Below are positions 1 through 6,477 of a stretch of 52,160 bases of DNA, piece after piece. Under the pieces are notes generated by a model. It saw only the letters and a program-made list of their open reading frames with translations. It ran no database searches and was not told the origin of the DNA. The DNA is taken from positions 1 through 52,160 of the forward strand of contig NZ_CABUOD010000033.1 of NCBI RefSeq assembly GCF_902493135.1, read 5' to 3'. Each line of letters opens with the position of its first letter. Position 1 is the first letter of the stretch. This DNA is from an uncultured Parabacteroides sp. Its GTDB lineage: Bacteria > Bacteroidota > Bacteroidia > Bacteroidales > Tannerellaceae. The translations under genes and the position numbers were made by a program.

Positions 1-187
1 CTTGAAAATAGGCTTCGATAGTAGATATGAGCAGGCTTTTCCCGAAGCGGCGCGGACGGCTCAGGAAGTAATAGCGCCCGGATTTGATAAGACGATAGAT
101 AAGCTCTGTCTTATCAATATAAAAGTAGCCGTCTTTACGAAGACTTTCAAAGTTCTGTACTCCTATCGGATAAATTTTATTACTCAT
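1..187 (-). CDS. AAA-ATPase-like protein, N-terminus only (cut by window edge)
   Basis: Reading right to left from an ATG at 187, about 62 codons are visible before the window ends. They almost duplicate the first 62 residues of the neighbouring gene at 212-1765, including the YFYIDKTEL segment and the P-loop-like RPRRFGKS motif. It starts only 24 bp after that gene's stop codon and carries the same sequence just before the start, so the two are tandem paralogues, probably co-transcribed. By analogy it should be an AAA-ATPase-like/PD-(D/E)XK protein of about 500 residues. Whether the rest is intact cannot be seen. Confidence 0.85.
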   Translation of the reverse strand, partial: MSNKIYPIGVQNFESLRKDGYFYIDKTELIYRLIKSGRYYFLSRPRRFGKSLLISTIEAYFQ

Positions 188-211
188 AACTATTCTTTTT
201 TATGTAAAAAA

Positions 212-1765
212 TCACTCTTCAATAATCCACTCCTCAATATTCCGCAACCTGTTACTGAAATTTATTCCGATCCTGAATAATTTCCGTGGGTCGGTAGCGA
301 ATGGAAGTGCATACTGCTTTTCGTTGATCTGCTTCAGCGCTTCTTCGGCAGTGCCTTCCAATTTGAATTCCATCACGTAGATGTAATCATTCGTTTTCAA
401 AACCAAGTCGACACGTCCCATACTTGTATGATATTCGACTTGCGTATAAAAGCCGACCAATTTGAAAACGATAAAGAGTACATTCTGGTAATGCAATTCC
501 AGTTGGCGGGCCAATTCGTATGGTGTGTCGGCAAAGAAACTTTGCAGGCGCCGCAAGAATGCGTCAGGTTGCCCCTTACGGATTTCACTGACGAATTTCT
601 GTATTTCGAAGGGAGATTCTATCTTGTTTATACTTGTATAGAATGGCATCAAGTATCGTACAAATCCTTCTTCCACTTCCCGATTGGGGAAACCTAACCG
701 GTAGATCCCGAATTCTTCATCATAACTTTTGATAGTCAGATACCCGCTTTGATAGATTACCGGAATAGGGCTTGACGAATCTGCATAAATGCTATTCAGT
801 ACATCCGAACTGGTCTCTTCGTTTGCCATGCGCTCCAGATCATAATGGCTTCGCTTTAATAGCTCAACCAGATAGGAAGGAGTTCCGGTCTCGAACCAAT
901 AATTGCTGAACTTGTTGTATTTAAATGTGTTGAGCAGGCTGAACGGGTTGTATATGCCGATGGTATTTTCTGCAAAATGATAACCGTCATAATACTCTTT
1001 GAGTTTGGCGCAGGTTTCTTCGTATGTCATGCCCTGTATGTCTGCCAGCTCATGAAGTTCTTCTTCCAGGTTGTCGTGTATCTCTTGCTCGGAAATTCCG
1101 CAGATGTTTACGTAGGGTTCGCGCATGGAAATGTCGTCCAGGTTGTTCAGATCGCTGAATACGCTGATTTTTCCAAATTTTGTCACTCCTGTCAGCATGG
1201 CGAACTGAATATAGCCGTCCATCGATTTCATTACTCCATAGAATGCTTTTAAGGTTTCACGATACTCTTTTTGTAAAACGTCATCCTCTATGGTTTGCAG
1301 TAAAGGTTTATCATATTCGTCTATCAGGATTACCACTTTGCGGCCTGTCTTTTCATAGGCTTTCCGGATGAGTGTGACAAAGCGGTCGTCTATCGTTTCG
1401 TCTGATTGGGCAGAACCGTATTTCTGTTCATAGATGAGAAACTGGCGGTCTATCAGCCGGAGCAAGTCGTCTTCCGTATCGAATTTTTTTGCATTCAGGT
1501 CTAAATGCAGGATCGGGTGCTCGATCCAGTCTTTTTCCAGTTTTTCCATGGCAAGTCCTTCGAACAATTCTTTCTTGCTTTGGAAATAGGCTTCGATAGT
1601 AGATATGAGCAGGCTTTTCCCGAAGCGGCGCGGGCGGCTCAGGAAATAGTAGCTGCCGGTTTTAATGATGCGATAGATAAGTTCGGTTTTATCGATATAG
1701 AAATAACCGCCGGTACGAAGCTTTTCGAAGTTTTGTATGCCTATGGGATAAATTTTATTGCTCAT
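212..1765 (-). CDS. AAA-ATPase-like protein with C-terminal PD-(D/E)XK nuclease-like domain
   Basis: The 517-residue product has an N-terminal AAA-ATPase-like region with P-loop-like RPRRFGKS (about residues 44-51) and a Walker B-like VVILIDEYDKPLL near residue 145. Its C-terminus resembles a PD-(D/E)XK nuclease fold: GRVDLVL, then YVMEFKLEG, then a helix with QINEKQYA (about 450-490). This layout matches a family (AAA-ATPase_like plus PDDEXK_9) that is expanded in many copies in Bacteroides and Parabacteroides. The cellular role is not established; defence or mobile-element origins have been suggested for such families, but nothing here decides. The start has a matching promoter upstream (1814-1845), and a second copy follows directly. 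Confidence 0.9.
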   Translation of the reverse strand: MSNKIYPIGIQNFEKLRTGGYFYIDKTELIYRIIKTGSYYFLSRPRRFGKSLLISTIEAYFQSKKELFEGLAMEKLEKDWIEHPILHLDLNAKKFDTEDDLLRLIDRQFLIYEQKYGSAQSDETIDDRFVTLIRKAYEKTGRKVVILIDEYDKPLLQTIEDDVLQKEYRETLKAFYGVMKSMDGYIQFAMLTGVTKFGKISVFSDLNNLDDISMREPYVNICGISEQEIHDNLEEELHELADIQGMTYEETCAKLKEYYDGYHFAENTIGIYNPFSLLNTFKYNKFSNYWFETGTPSYLVELLKRSHYDLERMANEETSSDVLNSIYADSSSPIPVIYQSGYLTIKSYDEEFGIYRLGFPNREVEEGFVRYLMPFYTSINKIESPFEIQKFVSEIRKGQPDAFLRRLQSFFADTPYELARQLELHYQNVLFIVFKLVGFYTQVEYHTSMGRVDLVLKTNDYIYVMEFKLEGTAEEALKQINEKQYALPFATDPRKLFRIGINFSNRLRNIEEWIIEE

Positions 1766-1785
1766 AACTATTCTTTTTATCTATC

Positions 1786-1805
1786 CGAACTGTGTATTCA
1801 GTTCG
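1786..1805. repeat. Perfect 7-bp inverted repeat in the 5' leader of the AAA-ATPase gene
   Basis: CGAACTG and CAGTTCG are separated by 6 bp. The repeat lies between the putative transcription start (near 1807) and the start codon at 1765, so it could be a leader hairpin or an operator. With only 7-bp arms it could also be chance. Confidence 0.4.
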
Positions 1806-1813
1806 TAATACAA

Positions 1814-1845
1814 CAAAGATAGTAATGTTTCTTCTTATAGCCAAG
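1814..1845 (-). promoter_or_regulatory. Bacteroidetes-type promoter for the AAA-ATPase genes
   Basis: On the minus strand TATCTTTG (1814-1821) matches the TAnnTTTG -7 consensus. CTTG (1842-1845), one mismatch from TTTG, lies 20 bp upstream. The predicted start of transcription is near 1807. Confidence 0.5.
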
Positions 1846-2005
1846 CCTGCCCGATTGAAATGACTGAATGCCCGCTAAATAGAGAGCCTGCGGCATGTGG
1901 ACGACGCTTCGTTTTGAGTGTTCCTCCCTTTTATTGATTTTTGTTTTTACTATTTTTGTAACATTAATAAACTTCTACTGTTTTAGTAGAGTAAAGATTC
2001 GGATT

Positions 2006-2872
2006 ATGGCATTTTTTTCGAAAATACGGGAGCGTGTGGATGCTTTTCTTCATGATGAGAAGTTGAAGAAGAAGCTGTATATCATTATATTCGAATCGGA
2101 TACTCCGATGGGTAAACTGTTCGACACCTGCCTGATCGGGTTTATTATCGCAAGCGTGTTGGTGGTGGTATTGGAGAGCATACGGTCTTTTTCATACCAT
2201 TATACGTTGGGGCTACGGATATTGGAGTATGTGTTTACGGCTTTCTTTACTTTTGAGTATCTGGTTCGTATTTATTGCTCGCCAAAGCCCAAAAAGTATA
2301 TTTTCAGCTTTTTCGGGATTGTGGATCTGTTGTCGACATTGCCGGTCTATCTGGGCTTTTTCTTTGCCGGTACGCGTTACCTGCTTGTGATCCGTGCGTT
2401 CCGGCTGATCCGTGTTTTCCGTGTCTTTAAACTGTTTAACTTCCTGAAAGAAGGTAATATGCTATTGAAGTCGCTCCGGATCAGTGCTCCGAAGATATTC
2501 GTGTTTTTCTTTTTTGTCTTGATCCTGGTGACTTCGATCGGTACGGTTATGTATATGGTGGAAGGAAACCGGCCCGGTACGCAGTTCGATAATATTCCGA
2601 ACAGCATCTATTGGGCGATCGTGACGATGACGACTGTCGGCTACGGAGACATAACGCCGGTGACACCTGTCGGACGTTTCCTGTCGGCAATCGTGATGTT
2701 GATCGGTTATACGATTATCGCGGTCCCGACGGGCATTGTGTCTGCCACAATGGTTGGGGAACAACGTAAAAGAAGCAGGCTGGAATGTCCGCATTGCCAT
2801 CGGACCGGACATGAAGAGGAAGCAGGATATTGTAAATATTGCGGTTCGAAATTGGATTCGCCGGAGACATAA
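2006..2872 (+). CDS. Voltage-gated potassium channel (ion transporter) with C-terminal zinc ribbon
   Basis: A 288-residue six-helix channel of the Ion_trans (Kv) family in the inner membrane. Hydrophobic helices S1-S3 precede an S4 voltage sensor with regularly spaced arginines (about residues 124-146). The pore helix and selectivity filter TTVGYGD (about 209-215) indicate potassium selectivity. After S6 comes a short cytoplasmic tail with two Cys pairs (C261/C264 and C276/C279), a zinc-ribbon pattern. The frame opens at 1895, but the ATG at 2006 begins the family-like sequence MAFFSKIRERV; the upstream 37 residues are hydrophobic and unlike the family. The gene is divergent from the AAA-ATPase pair and 67 bp before trpS. 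Confidence 0.9.
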   Translation: MAFFSKIRERVDAFLHDEKLKKKLYIIIFESDTPMGKLFDTCLIGFIIASVLVVVLESIRSFSYHYTLGLRILEYVFTAFFTFEYLVRIYCSPKPKKYIFSFFGIVDLLSTLPVYLGFFFAGTRYLLVIRAFRLIRVFRVFKLFNFLKEGNMLLKSLRISAPKIFVFFFFVLILVTSIGTVMYMVEGNRPGTQFDNIPNSIYWAIVTMTTVGYGDITPVTPVGRFLSAIVMLIGYTIIAVPTGIVSATMVGEQRKRSRLECPHCHRTGHEEEAGYCKYCGSKLDSPET

Positions 2873-2875
2873 AGA

Positions 2876-2907
2876 TTCGGAATCTGTCAAAATAATTATT
2901 ATCTTTG
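2876..2907 (+). promoter_or_regulatory. Bacteroidetes-type promoter for trpS
   Basis: TATCTTTG (2900-2907) fits TAnnTTTG exactly. TTCG (2876-2879) lies 20 bp upstream, one mismatch from TTTG. It sits just after the channel gene stop and gives a leader of roughly 25 nt before the trpS ATG at 2940. Confidence 0.55.
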
Positions 2908-2939
2908 TCGCCATTTGATATAAATAATTAAGAAAGAAA

Positions 2940-3992
2940 ATGGAAACAGTAGTAAGCGGCATTCGCCCAACGGGTAATTTGCATCTGGGGAATTACTTCG
3001 GAGCAGTCAAAGGATTTTTGCAAATGCAAAATGAGTATAATTGCTTTTTCTTTATTGCAGACTGGCACTCGTTGACTACGCATCCGCATCCCGATAACAT
3101 CCGTAACAGTGTAAAGACAATCCTGGCCGAATATCTGGCTTGCGGCATCGATCCGGAAAAAGCGACCATCTACCTGCAGAGTGATGTGCGCGAAATTCCC
3201 GAACTGTATCTGTATCTGAATATGAATGCGGGAATCGGCGAGTTGATGCGTACTACTTCTTTCAAGGATAAGGCTCGTCAGCAGTTGCACATCGACCGTG
3301 TCAACACCACGGAAGGCGATGTGGAAAGGGAAATTTTCAACGAAAGCAACAAACATAGCGTAAGCGCCGGTTTGCTGACCTATCCGACCTTGATGGCAGC
3401 CGATATCATTATCCATAAGGCGGTGAAGGTGCCGGTAGGGAAAGACCAGGAACAGAATATGGAGATGGCCCGCCGTTTTGCCCGCCGTTTCAATGCCACT
3501 TACGGAGTCGAATGTTTCCCGGAACCCGCTTCTTTCTATTATTCCAGTAAGGCGATCAAAGTGCCCGGACTGGACGGGTCCGGCAAGATGGGGAAGAGCG
3601 AAGGAAATGCGATCTACTTGATCGACGATGAAAAGACAATCAAGAAGAAGGTGATGAAAGCCGTGACGGATGCCGGTCCGACGGAACCGAACAGCGTGAA
3701 GCCCGAACCGATTGCCAACTTGTTCACTATGATGGAAATCGTATCATCAAAAGATACTTTCGATTTTTTCAATGAGAAATATAACAATTGCGAGATCCGT
3801 TACGGAGATCTGAAAAAGCAATTGGCGGAAGATATCAATACTTTCTGCGCCCCGATTCGTGAACGTATCCTGGATATCCGTTCCAACGAAGACTATTTGG
3901 CGAAAGTAGCCCGCATGGGTGCCGAAAAAGCAAGCGAGAGCGCTGCAAAAACATTGCGTGAAGTGCGCGAGATTATCGGATTCAGAGGATAA
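2940..3992 (+). CDS. trpS: Tryptophanyl-tRNA synthetase
   Basis: Charges tRNA-Trp with tryptophan at the expense of ATP in the cytoplasm. The 350-residue product is the usual bacterial length for this class Ic synthetase. The HIGH-type signature is HLGN (residues 15-18), followed by the conserved DWHSLTT segment (about 41-47). The KMSKS-type loop reads KMGKS (216-220) after GLDGSG. Nothing appears truncated or unusual. It has its own promoter at 2876-2907 and is followed by a terminator-like inverted repeat at 4020-4084. Confidence 0.97.
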   Translation: METVVSGIRPTGNLHLGNYFGAVKGFLQMQNEYNCFFFIADWHSLTTHPHPDNIRNSVKTILAEYLACGIDPEKATIYLQSDVREIPELYLYLNMNAGIGELMRTTSFKDKARQQLHIDRVNTTEGDVEREIFNESNKHSVSAGLLTYPTLMAADIIIHKAVKVPVGKDQEQNMEMARRFARRFNATYGVECFPEPASFYYSSKAIKVPGLDGSGKMGKSEGNAIYLIDDEKTIKKKVMKAVTDAGPTEPNSVKPEPIANLFTMMEIVSSKDTFDFFNEKYNNCEIRYGDLKKQLAEDINTFCAPIRERILDIRSNEDYLAKVARMGAEKASESAAKTLREVREIIGFRG

Positions 3993-4019
3993 GCATATTC
4001 CGGCTTTCTATATTTGGGG

Positions 4020-4084
4020 CACGGATTACACGGAACTCACGGATGAATGAAAATCGTGAAGTCGGTGTAATTCGTGTCTTTTTT
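4020..4084 (+). terminator. Long-arm inverted repeat followed by T-tract after trpS
   Basis: The arm at 4020-4033 (CACGGATTACACGG) pairs with the arm at 4063-4076 (CGGTGTAATTCGTG) at 12 of 14 positions, and a T-rich run follows (4077-4084). This can end trpS transcription. The wording 'cacggattacacgg...cacgga' resembles a dispersed intergenic repeat often seen in Bacteroidales genomes; that is recollection and was not searched. Confidence 0.6.
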
Positions 4085-4208
4085 ATGTGTCTATGAGGAT
4101 GATATTGTGCGATATAATTTATTAAAAACATAATAAAGAACCTGAAAATCGGATTATTAAATGGAAAACTACTTTACTTTGCAGTGAATAGAGACAAGTA
4201 ACAAATGT

Positions 4209-4724
4209 ATGGCGGCAATATCTGCGGGAGAGTTTGAACGTATTTTCAAGGAGCTTTATAGGCCCCTGTGCCTGTTTGCACTCCGTTTTACCGAAAAAAC
4301 GGAAGATGCCGAGGATGTCGTGCAGCAGGCCTTCGCCGATGTTTGGGATAAAAACAGCCATAATCTGGTAATTGCGAACTTTAAATCCTATCTTTATCAG
4401 GCGGTACGGAACCGTTCCCTTACGCTTATCGCCCAATCTTCCGATACGTTACAAACGACAGAATGCATTGCCGATATGGAGGACCTGTCGGAAGAGGAAC
4501 AGATATATCAATCGGAACGGGATGCACGCCTTTGGGCGGCTATCGACGAGCTGCCAGCCGAACGGAAGAAGATATTTCTGCTTTCCAAGCGGGACGGATT
4601 GAAATATCAGGAGATCGCGGAGGAGTTGCATATTTCTATTAAAACAGTTGAAAACCAGATCGGAAAAGCGTTAAAGACTTTGCGGGAAACTGCCGTGCGG
4701 ATTTATTGTTTCTTTTTTTCTTGA
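4209..4724 (+). CDS. ECF-type RNA polymerase sigma factor (FecI-like)
   Basis: A 171-residue group IV sigma factor. Region 2 is seen at about residues 10-75 (FALRFTEKTEDAEDVVQQAF), and region 4 with a helix-turn-helix at about 115-165 (ELPAERKKIFLLSKRDGL, then YQEIAEELHISIKTVE). It directs RNA polymerase to a small regulon and is held inactive by a membrane anti-sigma factor, here most likely the FecR protein at 5623-6468. The motif ATAGGGG...CCTGTCTTA begins 4 bp after the stop and recurs before the second receptor gene, which suggests this sigma drives both blocks. Start at ATG 4209, first in frame. Confidence 0.95.
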   Translation: MAAISAGEFERIFKELYRPLCLFALRFTEKTEDAEDVVQQAFADVWDKNSHNLVIANFKSYLYQAVRNRSLTLIAQSSDTLQTTECIADMEDLSEEEQIYQSERDARLWAAIDELPAERKKIFLLSKRDGLKYQEIAEELHISIKTVENQIGKALKTLRETAVRIYCFFFS

Positions 4725-4728
4725 GTGA

Positions 4729-4757
4729 ATAGGGGTTTTTTCAAATTTCCTGTCTTA
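4729..4757 (+). promoter_or_regulatory. Putative ECF-sigma promoter, copy 1
   Basis: ATAGGGGTTTTTTC-N3-TTTCCTGTCTTA. The 29-bp segment is identical at 26 positions to 10193-10221, and all three differences fall in the N3 spacer. It lies immediately after the sigma gene and about 49 bp before the ATG of the barrel protein. The two-block layout with a fixed spacer is what a -35/-10 pair of an alternative sigma would look like. Confidence 0.7.
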
Positions 4758-4805
4758 GTGATAGAAAGGTTAAAATGTTTATGTATCACTAATGCAAAAA
4801 GGGAA

Positions 4806-5567
4806 ATGAAGAAATTCGTATTATTTGTGATGTTGATGATGAGTGTGGCATCGGTGAGTGCGCAGCGGTGGTCGCTGACGCCGGAAATTGGGATGACGGC
4901 TGTCAAGAGAGGTGGAAATTTCTATGTCAACGAACAGAAACCGGCTTGGAATGCTCGTTGGAAAATGGGAGTTGGTGTGGAGTTTGCCGTCAAACCGGAT
5001 CGTTTTTCATTGAAATCGGGTTTGTATTACACCCAGCGGGGATATTCGAGACATACGATTTCGTTTGGGAGTATTTACCCGATGACAGACAATCAATCGA
5101 AGCCCACTTTTAATGAGAGTTATTATAAGACGAATCGGCATTTTTTGCAGGTTCCGTTGATGGCGAATTTATCATTCCGTTTAGCGGATAATGTACGGTT
5201 GAATCTGGCTGCCGGTCCTTATGTCGCTTATTCGTTGGGAGATAAGAATATAGGTAAGTATAACGAATATACGCCGGGTGATAGTGACGGTTATGGTTAT
5301 GGAAGTTATGGTTCTGGCTCCTATTATTATGGTGGTAACGTGTATGGCGGCGGATGGTTGGGGCAAGGCTTTAGCCATGAAAGTTGGACACACGATAACA
5401 CTTTCGACTGGGGACTATCGTTTCAGGTAGGATTGGAAATAGGTTCCTGTGTGATGAACGTCGGATACGATGCCTCTTTGGGCAAAGAGTATCAGTATGA
5501 TTCGGTCGACTTGAAATACCATACCTTCAGCTTGTCTGTCGGGTATAAATTTAAATTAGGAAAATAG
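4806..5567 (+). CDS. Outer-membrane beta-barrel protein, first gene of the ECF/FecR operon
   Basis: The mature frame begins at ATG 4806 (MKKFVLFVMLMMSVASVSAQ), a clear signal peptide; the open frame upstream to 4725 overlaps the ECF promoter and is unlikely to be translated. The 253-residue product has alternating hydrophobic strands typical of the PorT/OMP_b-brl family and ends in a barrel-like strand (TFSLSVGYKFKLGK). A Gly/Tyr/Ser-rich loop spans about 5281-5360 and may be a surface loop. It sits between the sigma and FecR genes, which is atypical since FecR usually follows directly. The function is unknown; it could be a surface accessory to the receptors or a sensor component. Confidence 0.85.
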   Translation: MKKFVLFVMLMMSVASVSAQRWSLTPEIGMTAVKRGGNFYVNEQKPAWNARWKMGVGVEFAVKPDRFSLKSGLYYTQRGYSRHTISFGSIYPMTDNQSKPTFNESYYKTNRHFLQVPLMANLSFRLADNVRLNLAAGPYVAYSLGDKNIGKYNEYTPGDSDGYGYGSYGSGSYYYGGNVYGGGWLGQGFSHESWTHDNTFDWGLSFQVGLEIGSCVMNVGYDASLGKEYQYDSVDLKYHTFSLSVGYKFKLGK

Positions 5568-5622
5568 ACAATGGAGGGTTTTATAGCGATTGTCCGTTGT
5601 CGATTATCAATTGTCAATTAGA
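5567..5622 (+). repeat. Intercistronic hairpin and AT-rich repeat between barrel and fecR genes
   Basis: GACAATGGA (5567-5575) pairs with TCCGTTGTC (5593-5601) at 8 of 9 positions, and the following ATTATCAATTGTCAATTAG carries the common Bacteroidales intergenic phrase AATTGTCAATT, also present near 46085. The element could stabilise or separate the mRNA segments of the operon. No T-run follows, so it is not an obvious terminator. Confidence 0.45.
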
Positions 5623-6468
5623 ATGATGAATAACGAGCAAGATGATAGATTTGAAAAACGCCTTCGTTTTGTAGCCCGGCGCTACAAAGAGGGAAGCCTG
5701 GATGAGGATAAGGCCTGGGAGCGGTTTGCCGCCCGGCAAGGAATCCGCCGCCAGGTCGCTTTCCGCCGTTACTGGATGGCGGCAGCTTCTGTTGTGCTCT
5801 TGCTTATTGGATTCGGTACTTTTTATATGAAAGATCGGAATAATCCCGAATGGGTGTCTGTCGTTACTGCATCGGGACAGTTGAAAGATGTTTATCTGCC
5901 GGATAGTACGCTGGTCTCGATGGCCGGAAATTCGACACTCCGGTATGATTTGAAGAAATATGGAAAGGAAAGGCGTGTTGTGGAAATGACAGGGAAAGTT
6001 TTTTTCCAAGTGAAGAGGAATGAGGCACGTCCCTTTTCCGTTCATACGGCTCTGACGGAAGTGACGGTGTTGGGAACCAGTTTCCAAGTAAACGAGCAAC
6101 CGGGCGTTACGCAGGTCAATGTCGTAACCGGGAAAGTCCGTTTTGCTGCTGGAGAAGCTTTGGAACCGGCTATCCTGACAGCCGGAATGTCTGCTTCTTA
6201 TTCGGATGAGAAGAAAGAAATAAATATCGGAACGGAAGAAAAACCGAATGATCTTTCGTGGAAAACGAAACAACTGCGTTTCAATGATACGCCTTTGGAA
6301 AAGGTGATCGAAGACCTGGGGGATTATTATCATGTGAAGATCACGAATAAGACGGGTTCGCCGGATTCCCGGTTGACAGCCACATTCAATGACCTGCCTC
6401 TTGATGAAGTACTGATGGTTATCAATCAGACATTGGACATCCGGCTGGTGTCTCAGGCTGAAAAATAA
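5623..6468 (+). CDS. FecR-family anti-sigma factor
   Basis: Inner-membrane anti-sigma/signal transducer. The frame is open from a TTG at 5590, but ATG 5623 (or 5626) is the better start, giving about 281 residues. A cytoplasmic N-terminal segment is followed by one membrane helix (YWMAAASVVLLLIGFGTFYM), a periplasmic FecR domain (GQLKDVYLPDSTLVSMAG, VEMTGKVFFQV, VLGTSFQV, VVTGKVRF) and a C-terminal DUF4974-type domain (LRFNDTPLEKVIEDLG). In the FecIRA scheme the periplasmic part senses the STN domain of a loaded TonB receptor and releases the sigma factor. Both downstream receptors carry STN domains, so either could signal through it. Confidence 0.93.
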   Translation: MMNNEQDDRFEKRLRFVARRYKEGSLDEDKAWERFAARQGIRRQVAFRRYWMAAASVVLLLIGFGTFYMKDRNNPEWVSVVTASGQLKDVYLPDSTLVSMAGNSTLRYDLKKYGKERRVVEMTGKVFFQVKRNEARPFSVHTALTEVTVLGTSFQVNEQPGVTQVNVVTGKVRFAAGEALEPAILTAGMSASYSDEKKEINIGTEEKPNDLSWKTKQLRFNDTPLEKVIEDLGDYYHVKITNKTGSPDSRLTATFNDLPLDEVLMVINQTLDIRLVSQAEK

Positions 6469-6477
6469 GAATAATAT

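Noticed and set aside
2..280. 92-codon plus-strand open frame at the left edge
   Set aside because: It is the antisense shadow of the partial AAA-ATPase gene; the same kind of shadow occurs at 1505-1822 opposite the full copy.
1951..1958. TATTTTTG as a promoter for the potassium channel
   Set aside because: The -7 box fits, but no TTTG lies at the required 19-20 bp; the match could be chance in a T-rich stretch.
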